DNA of 64,000 bases from Endotrypanum monterogeii (Eukaryota; Euglenozoa; Kinetoplastea; Trypanosomatida; Trypanosomatidae), in the NCBI GenBank assembly GCA_000333855.2, contig CM007318.1:1476205-1540204 (forward strand). The letters run 5' to 3'. A model generated the notes under the pieces. It was not told the DNA's origin, searched no databases, and saw only the letters and a list, made by a program, of their open reading frames with translations. Position 1 is the stretch's first letter. Each line of letters opens with the position of its first letter. Below, piece by piece: positions 57,414-64,000 of this stretch. A program made the translations under genes and the position numbers.

Positions 57414-57490
57414 CGGTGAATAGTCTCCGGCGGCATGCGCCACCCAGCCATACACTCCTTTCACCTTCTCTCTGTTTCTACTTCGGTCAT

Positions 57491-57572
57491 ATATGTTGAC
57501 GCTTTGCGGTGCTGTCGATTCTTTCTTTCTCTCTTCCTGATCCCACGTGCATCGCGCTCCTCCTCAGATGAC
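57491..57572 (+). repeat. PSMB4 3' flank copy of the gap-right repeat
   Basis: Identical to 53890-53971. Confidence 0.95.
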
Positions 57573-58796
57573 CCTAGGGGCGACTTCGCCAACGTAGAAG
57601 GGGTGAAGCGTTATAGCACCCTGTCGATGTTCACTTCTAAGCTGCCCTGGAGAGAATGGAACTCTGAAGACTTCCGTTTCTATAAGGTGTTTTGTTCTGC
57701 GCGCCGCCAAACTCGGATTCCGAAATAGCTGACAGTGAATGAAACGTTGTAGATTGAATATATTGATTTAGGGAAGTCATTTGGGTGTGCCATGGGGACA
57801 CTGATTTTTGTACCAAATGGTGGCAGCGGATGAACCTGGGCTGTTATGCTCCCCACTCAGAAACTTTGTTTCCTTTTCCCCAGCTTACACACGAAATGAT
57901 TTTTTTTTTGTCGACTCTTCTTCAACTTCCTCCTCTTCCTTCCCCAAATCTTTCCCTGTTTCATTGGGCCTTGTGTGCTTTATGTTTTCCGCGCTCTACT
58001 TGCATGAATCCGCCACTTCTGACCTAACAATGCAAATGAGTCTGTAGTGGTGTACAGTGGCCCTTTCCCTTTGTTGGTGAGGAGTGTTGGGCTCGGCACG
58101 TGTAGTTGACCGGTGTGTGTATGTGTTTTTGTTTTCTTCTATACACTGTCAGCGAGTTAGCGCCTCATATCTCACGTTCATATTACCTGCTGTCACCGCT
58201 TCTGTGACCCCCTCCCCCCCCATTTTCAGCTGGGTAGTGGAGGTTGACTAGCTGAGCTGCCATTTCTGGTTTAGCTCCAGTGTCGACTCTTTGGTGACAG
58301 CTCACCATAGCGCTCTAAGCCCTTCGGTTCACGATATCGTACACCGATAACTACACGACTTTCGCACCCACTGTTGAAGTTGCACACACCCAAACGTCTC
58401 AGAACAGTCTCAAAGCGAGATCTCCTTGGGTCCTTATTTTGTCTCAGAACTTTCTGTTAATTTTTCTTTTTGTTTGGGGTTTTACTGTTCGTTGTCGGCA
58501 TTATCTTTTTTTTTATCTTGGAGAGCGCTGCTCCAGGGGAAATACCTGGCACTCCCTAGTGACAAGGCTCTCGAACCCCACTCCCTCTCTTTACACCGCG
58601 TACCGGGGTCCTACTGCGCGTTTCTATTTTCCTTGTCGAGCTGGCTTTATCGGTAGCGACACAGCCGCCAAGGAGAACAGCTGAAGAAGGCTGTGTGCAC
58701 CAAGTAGTAGAGCGCGTGCCTGTCGATCGGACAGTCTGCTGTACGTGTCCAAGGGCTTTCGCATTCACCATTTTTTTTATTATTATACCGGTTCCC

Positions 58797-58823
58797 TATA
58801 TATATATATATATATATATATAT
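58797..58823. repeat. (TA)n microsatellite
   Basis: Pure TA run close to the TOR start codon, followed by TCTTTTTGAG. Confidence 0.95.
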
Positions 58824-58883
58824 CTTTTTGAGCCACCAGCATACAGCCAGACGTATACACTAGCGGTTGTCTATACTGCAGTC

Positions 58884-61800
58884 ATGGCGACAGTGGACTC
58901 GGAAAGACTGGCAGCCTCTATTCGCGGACTTGCGAGCAATGGAGACGAGCGCATCGCATTTGTGACGGAGGGGGTAAAGCAGGCGAAGGATTTGCAAGGA
59001 AAAAGTGTGCAAGAGTATGAGATGGTTGTCTCGTCGCTGCTCATGTGCCTCGAGAACTTTGATGTGGTACATGGCACATCACTTGATGTACTCTGCGAAC
59101 TTACCGTCCTGGACATTCTCTTGAGCCTTGATCTTTCTGTTATACAACTGTCCCAGTGTAATAGCTACTTGCGCCTCTGCCTCATGGCGGTCAACGAAAT
59201 TCCTGTTGCTGTGGCAGCAGCAAAGACGTTCGCGGAGACACTCAGGTATAGCATGACCACAGACTTTGTCCGCGTTCAAATAGGAGAAACGCTCCAGTGG
59301 ATCGCACTCTCAGACGTCAAGTTGCAGCCCCGTCGTATCTGTGGAATTTTAGTTCTTACAGAGGTTGCCCTTCGAATCCCAATGGTAATTTTGCCTAGGC
59401 TTTCTGAGGTGTTCGATGGAGTTTGGGAATGTCTCGTGGTGCAAGACGAGGAAGTTCGCTTACGCGCTCTGTGTCTCTTCACACTGTGTGTGAAACTCCT
59501 TGTCAACCGCCCTGCCGCCATCTGTGCTGAGACCTGGGGCTTATTGGTGTCACACCTGAAAAGCAACCTCGCCTCCAATTCAAAAGAGAGACGCATCGCT
59601 GGTCTTCTCGCTTTTGAGCCCATCGTCATCAATTCGATTGGAACGAGCAACGTTCGCTACGAAGACCTATCTGTGTTGCTCAACCCGTACCTCGTGACAG
59701 GCGGAATGAACGTTAACGCTGAGACGCGTGAGCTTCTTTTTCGTTGCGTTGTTGTTCTCTGCCGCTTTAGCGCACCGCTGTTCATCGAAAACCAGCTCAA
59801 AGATACAGTCACATTTGCACTGGACTCTGTTCACCACGATATTCAGCGAAACACTGCTTTCGAGATGCTATCTGAGATAATCCCGATCGTCGGCAAGGCA
59901 GAATTTTCGCCCTACGTGGGAGAAACATGGAAAGCTATAAAAGGTATATTTGAACAATCTCCTTCTCCATGCTGGAAGGCTTTGCAGTGTTTTTCCGTGA
60001 TATGCAAAGTCTGCCGCCCGTCCAAGATGGAAACGTACGTGGACTCGTGTATCGAAAATGTTTTTGTGTGGGGAATTTCTGCAGAGCTTATTGAGTGTAT
60101 GCGAGCCATCATCGAATCCTCGACTGCGCAGTACCGAGAAAAATTAGAAGAGTCGTTGCTTGACATGATCTCGGTCACCTTGTGTGGTCTTCCATTCCGG
60201 CAGCAGATCGACGCGCCACGTATCAGTGAGAATTCCGATGGAGTGGGGGCCTCCGAGTATCAGGTCTCTGTCGCTCTCAACGCCCTTAAGCAGTTTGGAT
60301 TCTCGAACTCGGAACTCATGGGCTATTTTTTGCGGGTATCAGTTCTCCCTTTTATTGACAATGGAAGCGTTGCTGTGCGCAACGCCGCCATTCATACGAT
60401 TGTGAAGCTTCTCATTCCCCCAGGCGAGAAACGAGACCTCAGCATCGCGCGGCGCATGTGCGTCAACACCGTCATCACGCGCATGCTTGTGGTAGGGCTG
60501 TCGGACCCCAATCCTGTTGTCCGTCAAACCATTTTGAGTGCCTTCACCGAAGATTTTTACCCGTACCTTAGTGAGCAGCAGTATTTATTTCGTTTCTACT
60601 CTGCCTTGGGCGACGAATCAATCAACTGTCGGGTGGCGGCAACAAAGCAGTTGTGCCAAATGATCCGATACGACCCATCTCATATACTCCCTGCATTACG
60701 TGAAGAGATGGTAGCTATCCTGCATTTTATCGCGTCGACTTTTAACATGGACACAGTCCAAAATGGCTTTCGTCTCCTCGCTGCAATCGCCACGGGCGCC
60801 CCTCAACTGGTGGTAAACTTTTCTGACGCCATCTGCGAAGCACTCCTTCCTTATTTCGGCACTATATCCCCCCGCTCCAGTATTTTGCTATCCTTATTGC
60901 ACTGCTGTACGGCGGTGGCGATAGCGTTCCGGAAGTTTGGCCGGAGCTCCTTCTCTAGACGCGAAATCAACGTTGTGTGCGAACTTCTCGAAAGCTTACC
61001 AGCTGATCGGTCCTACCATGCCACCCGACTTTCCTGTTTGCGCTTCTTGTCAGCAACCCTAGCACCCCTCATGGAAGGCGTCTCGCCGTATGTTCTGAAT
61101 CCCCGACTTTTTCAACAGCTCTGCACACTGTTGAACAAGACAGAGGAGAGTATTGATATTCGCTTAGAAGTTTTACGGTGCATTGGCGTGATAGGTGCTC
61201 TTGGCTCGCATGTCTTTCAGTCTCTAAATCTCCAAGAAAAAGAGAAAGCTGGCGGTGTGAATGCGGTGGTGGACCGTGTGACACACCCCAAGTGCTGCCG
61301 TATAGTTCTCCGCGCTATGTCGGCGCTGCTAGATCCGGAAAGCAAACGCTCTGCTGGGGCACGCGAAGGATTGCTCCGCACTTGTGTACAGACAATGCTG
61401 AACATTTTTGAGCATGTACCTTGCTCCAAGAACGAGATTGGTCTGGTCATCGGACCTCTGGCTCGTGTGATAGGCCAGCTTCCTAGTGGGCATCTGTTCG
61501 CAACTGTCCTCTTCGAGTTCTGCAACATCATTCGCCATGGTGGCGCGGTGGTTCTCGACAGTGTTCATGAGATTTATCGCGTATTTGACACTACCTGGGA
61601 ATTTCAGGCTAGCTACCGTTTCTTGGCAGTGCGTATGCTTTCCTTTGTCGCCAGCATTGAAAGCCCCTGCCATCTGAACTATGGTCAGCACCACTCTCGA
61701 ATTCTTCCACAGCTCTTCGACACGCTGAACCGCGCCGAACTCCGCGCGGACCTCAAATATGCAGTCCTTGAATACATCGTACGCCACGTCAGCTTATTGC

Positions 61801-64000
61801 AGCCGTGCTCAGAAGCGGCGGTGGATAACCTTCTTGGCGCCATTCAAAATCCGACGAATGGACTAGAGTTCGTTAATCACTGTGTCGTTGCGCTAAAGGA
61901 GATTTGCCTCAAACTGTACGTTGACGAGCTTGTAGGCGCTATCGTGCGCTGTTTGTTAGCGTGCCTCTCCGTCGACCTGGCACGCAAGACTCGTGGTCGT
62001 GATAGTATAGCGCTGTGTAACAATATCATGGGTGTTTTCTGCGTGCTCATCGAGCAGATGCAAGGCGATTTTCTCAAGCACTCCACCTACATCATCCAGG
62101 CCCTGAAGAATTACCGCATAACCAATACAGAGTTTGGGGTAATGAACAACCATGTGGCAACCGGCCTCCGTTGCGCACGTAGTGCCAACTCGATCCAACA
62201 ACACAACGCGGAAGTGGCTGTGCTGCTGAAGACGTGCGAATCCGTTGTGATGAAAAGCATGTCCCGCGTGGGTGAGGTCTGGAGCTACACGACGCCCAAC
62301 GACGAAAACTCAAACGCAGCTATTCCGGAGGAGCGGACCCTGCCCATCAATGAGCAGCGTCTCATCAATCCCATGAAGGTCGTTCCGTTGACGAAGGAGG
62401 AATGGGTCAAGTGGTCCGATCAGTTTGCCATCACGCTCTTGCAGGAGTCACCTTTTCAGGTGTTCCGCTGCACAGCGGTTCCTCTGAGCATCAATGCAGC
62501 CCCACTAGTGGAAAAATCGACCCAGTTCGTCCAAGATACACTCCAGATCGCCTTCCGTGCCATGTGGAATTATGCCAGCTCGGCGCTGCAGACCGCCATC
62601 ACAGACTTCTTCCGGCAGTCATTTCGGCAGGCCATGATGTCCACCACCGTTCCGGCGGAGGTCGTGACCACGCTCCTTGGCATTGTAGAGTATATGGATC
62701 ACGTTGGGAAAGCACTGTTTATATCCTACAACGATTTATCCGAATGTGCATGGAATCGGGGAATGCTAGCCAAGGCGCTCTTCTGGCGAGAGGCCGCATA
62801 CCGAGAGGACCCTATCGGTACTGTGGAGTCTCTCATTTCTCTCTACAGCGAGTTACACATGGTGGACTCCTCCGTTGGGATCTTGAACATGGCGAGCGAG
62901 GAGCAGCGGCGCAGCCTACTGCAGACAAGTCTTGTGAAGCTTGCGCGCTACACAGAGGCTCTTCAGCTGACGCAGCAGGAGCTGCTTCTGGACACGGCCC
63001 CGTCAGAGGCAAGCAGTTCGGATACCCTTTCAAAGAGCTACGGTTATAAAAATGGAAGCCGTCCATGGCCTCGCATGCTGCACTACAAGACCAATAGCGA
63101 GCTTACTATGTCCTTTTCAAAGTCTGAAGAAAGCGGACGCGACCGCCGTGCGGAGGTCAATGCGCGCCTCATGCTGTGCCTCAGCGAGCTCGGTGAATAC
63201 GATAAGGTCCTAGAGCAATGGGACAGCATGCTTAGTTGCTACAAGGAACGCGTCGCCGAGTCGGAAGAGCTGCACGTGCTTTTCTTTGTTTCGCAATACG
63301 CGGCAGACGCCTCGATTCGGTTGCAATCGTGGGACACGCTCGAGAATGTTCTGGAATGGTTGCCGCATGATATGATTCTCTATCACGTCTCAAAAGCAGC
63401 GCTGGATGTCGTGCATGGCAACTATGAGGACGCGCTTGTCTCGGTGACCAATGGACGAAAAATTCTGCTGGAGGATTTGACTAGTCTACTACACGAGTCT
63501 TATGCTCGCGCTTACGAGGGGCTGGTAGTGGCTCAACAGCTGACGGAAGTAGAGGAGGTTATTATTGCCAAGCAAACGCAAAAGGCTCTCAGCTCCTCTG
63601 CGCATATACCTCATCTTTGTCACCTCTGGGAACAGAGAATTCGAATGATGAATGCGACGGTGCCAACGTGGAAACAAGTGCTGGGAGTTCGCTGTCTCTT
63701 AATCTCGCCTCATGAAGATGTGAAGACGCGCTTACAGTTCACCAAACTCTGTCGACGAGAAAACGCGCGGCAGATGGAAAAATTCACCCTTGACGAGTTG
63801 CTGGGGTTCACTAACCCAACTGTGGCCCAGCTGACGAGTCATAGTGTGAATCCGCGCGTAGTGATGCAGTATATCTCTTACCTCTCTGACACCAACGCAC
63901 TCGGCCCTGACAGCCCTTTCGGCACCGAAAGTGACCTTATTAAAAAGATGATCGACGTGCACACCAAGGCAGAAAACTCTACTGTCCTTGCCAGGGCATA
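58884..64000 (+). CDS. TOR: TOR phosphatidylinositol kinase-related kinase (3' end beyond window)
   Basis: The frame opens at the ATG at 58884 and stays open for 1705 codons to the window end, so this is the N-terminal two-thirds. Residues 1 to about 1130 are HEAT-type helical repeats. From 1173 EEWVKWSDQF begins the region just before the FAT domain seen in mTOR (consensus EEWxEWMRRL). FAT sequence then continues: EYMDHVGKAL, AKALFWREAAYREDP, LCLSELGEYDKVLEQW, and from 1580 HLWEQRIRMMN, TWKQVLGVRCLLISPHEDV and FTKLCRREN, matching the mTOR IWQRLLAVR, LVLSPxED and FANLCRKSG blocks. FRB, kinase and FATC would follow outside the window. TOR controls growth, cytokinesis and nutrient response. Trypanosomatids have several TORs; recalled gene order suggests TOR2. 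Confidence 0.93.
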   Translation, partial: MATVDSERLAASIRGLASNGDERIAFVTEGVKQAKDLQGKSVQEYEMVVSSLLMCLENFDVVHGTSLDVLCELTVLDILLSLDLSVIQLSQCNSYLRLCLMAVNEIPVAVAAAKTFAETLRYSMTTDFVRVQIGETLQWIALSDVKLQPRRICGILVLTEVALRIPMVILPRLSEVFDGVWECLVVQDEEVRLRALCLFTLCVKLLVNRPAAICAETWGLLVSHLKSNLASNSKERRIAGLLAFEPIVINSIGTSNVRYEDLSVLLNPYLVTGGMNVNAETRELLFRCVVVLCRFSAPLFIENQLKDTVTFALDSVHHDIQRNTAFEMLSEIIPIVGKAEFSPYVGETWKAIKGIFEQSPSPCWKALQCFSVICKVCRPSKMETYVDSCIENVFVWGISAELIECMRAIIESSTAQYREKLEESLLDMISVTLCGLPFRQQIDAPRISENSDGVGASEYQVSVALNALKQFGFSNSELMGYFLRVSVLPFIDNGSVAVRNAAIHTIVKLLIPPGEKRDLSIARRMCVNTVITRMLVVGLSDPNPVVRQTILSAFTEDFYPYLSEQQYLFRFYSALGDESINCRVAATKQLCQMIRYDPSHILPALREEMVAILHFIASTFNMDTVQNGFRLLAAIATGAPQLVVNFSDAICEALLPYFGTISPRSSILLSLLHCCTAVAIAFRKFGRSSFSRREINVVCELLESLPADRSYHATRLSCLRFLSATLAPLMEGVSPYVLNPRLFQQLCTLLNKTEESIDIRLEVLRCIGVIGALGSHVFQSLNLQEKEKAGGVNAVVDRVTHPKCCRIVLRAMSALLDPESKRSAGAREGLLRTCVQTMLNIFEHVPCSKNEIGLVIGPLARVIGQLPSGHLFATVLFEFCNIIRHGGAVVLDSVHEIYRVFDTTWEFQASYRFLAVRMLSFVASIESPCHLNYGQHHSRILPQLFDTLNRAELRADLKYAVLEYIVRHVSLLQPCSEAAVDNLLGAIQNPTNGLEFVNHCVVALKEICLKLYVDELVGAIVRCLLACLSVDLARKTRGRDSIALCNNIMGVFCVLIEQMQGDFLKHSTYIIQALKNYRITNTEFGVMNNHVATGLRCARSANSIQQHNAEVAVLLKTCESVVMKSMSRVGEVWSYTTPNDENSNAAIPEERTLPINEQRLINPMKVVPLTKEEWVKWSDQFAITLLQESPFQVFRCTAVPLSINAAPLVEKSTQFVQDTLQIAFRAMWNYASSALQTAITDFFRQSFRQAMMSTTVPAEVVTTLLGIVEYMDHVGKALFISYNDLSECAWNRGMLAKALFWREAAYREDPIGTVESLISLYSELHMVDSSVGILNMASEEQRRSLLQTSLVKLARYTEALQLTQQELLLDTAPSEASSSDTLSKSYGYKNGSRPWPRMLHYKTNSELTMSFSKSEESGRDRRAEVNARLMLCLSELGEYDKVLEQWDSMLSCYKERVAESEELHVLFFVSQYAADASIRLQSWDTLENVLEWLPHDMILYHVSKAALDVVHGNYEDALVSVTNGRKILLEDLTSLLHESYARAYEGLVVAQQLTEVEEVIIAKQTQKALSSSAHIPHLCHLWEQRIRMMNATVPTWKQVLGVRCLLISPHEDVKTRLQFTKLCRRENARQMEKFTLDELLGFTNPTVAQLTSHSVNPRVVMQYISYLSDTNALGPDSPFGTESDLIKKMIDVHTKAENSTVLARA

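Larger units (their letters stand above)
57414..58883. other. Intergenic spacer
   Basis: 1.47 kb with no recognised gene. 57491-57572 repeats the right flank of the gap. A T run lies at 57901-57909, a C-rich stretch at 58208-58220 and a (TA)n run at 58797-58823, about 60 bases before the TOR start. An open frame at 57435-57728 (97 codons) overlaps the repeated flank and shows no recognised domain. Confidence 0.55.

Noticed and set aside
57435..57728. 97-codon open frame after PSMB4
   Set aside because: Overlaps the repeated flank, where the other copy (53890 on) diverges and does not keep the frame's remainder; no recognised domain.

Overview
The window looks like a nuclear chromosome segment of a Leishmania-type trypanosomatid. 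The reasons are: every recognisable gene is on the + strand with no introns; genes are separated by 0.5-1.5 kb spacers full of polypyrimidine runs, (TA)n/(CA)n microsatellites and poly-C/poly-G tracts; and the gene content is plainly eukaryotic. This fits one polycistronic unit processed by trans-splicing and polyadenylation. No strand switch, tRNA, rRNA or bacterial-type operon signal was seen. The order dynein-2 heavy chain ... coatomer alpha ... proteasome beta ... TOR recalls, from memory only, Leishmania chromosome 34 / T. brucei chromosome 4. The species cannot be resolved from the sequence.

Layout. 1.3-14.0 kb: cytoplasmic dynein-2 (retrograde IFT) heavy chain. 15.3-22.2 kb: ZCCHC10-like zinc-knuckle protein, a FAM20-like secretory-pathway kinase, a PP2A/PP4/PP6-type phosphatase and a protein of unknown function. 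22.8-31.6 kb: a PIP-box protein that may be a DNA polymerase delta POLD3/Pol32-like subunit, an unknown 203-aa protein, a LAMTOR4/roadblock-like protein, an FHA-tandem BRCT protein and a WAPL-like armadillo protein. Three of these five suggest chromosome maintenance. 32.2-36.5 kb: an N-terminal kinesin whose tail reads as PH-like, inactive inositol 5-phosphatase-like, C2-like and dysferlin-like segments; this is the most unusual gene here. 37.5-38.3 kb: DCN1-like neddylation factor. 38.3-41.2 kb: gene-poor, with a decayed reverse-transcriptase-like fragment. 41.2-45.8 kb: tail-anchored ankyrin protein, an endonuclease-like retroelement remnant, GAR1 and a DHHC protein. 47.2-50.7 kb: alpha-COP. 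52.0-57.4 kb: a partly duplicated module (112-aa membrane protein x2, QDPR, proteasome beta-7/PSMB4) with a 939-base assembly gap. 58.9-64.0 kb: 5' two-thirds of a TOR kinase, cut by the window end.

The genes are mostly unrelated housekeeping functions, as is usual in trypanosomatid units. Two links are worth noting: a LAMTOR4-like protein and a TOR kinase lie in the same unit, and the FHA-BRCT, PIP-box and WAPL-like genes lie close together. The flanks of the assembly gap match the two sides of the PSMB4 gene, so the gap very probably hides a second PSMB4 copy.

Start codons were taken at the first plausible ATG; several open frames extend upstream only through GTG/TTG codons, which were not used.
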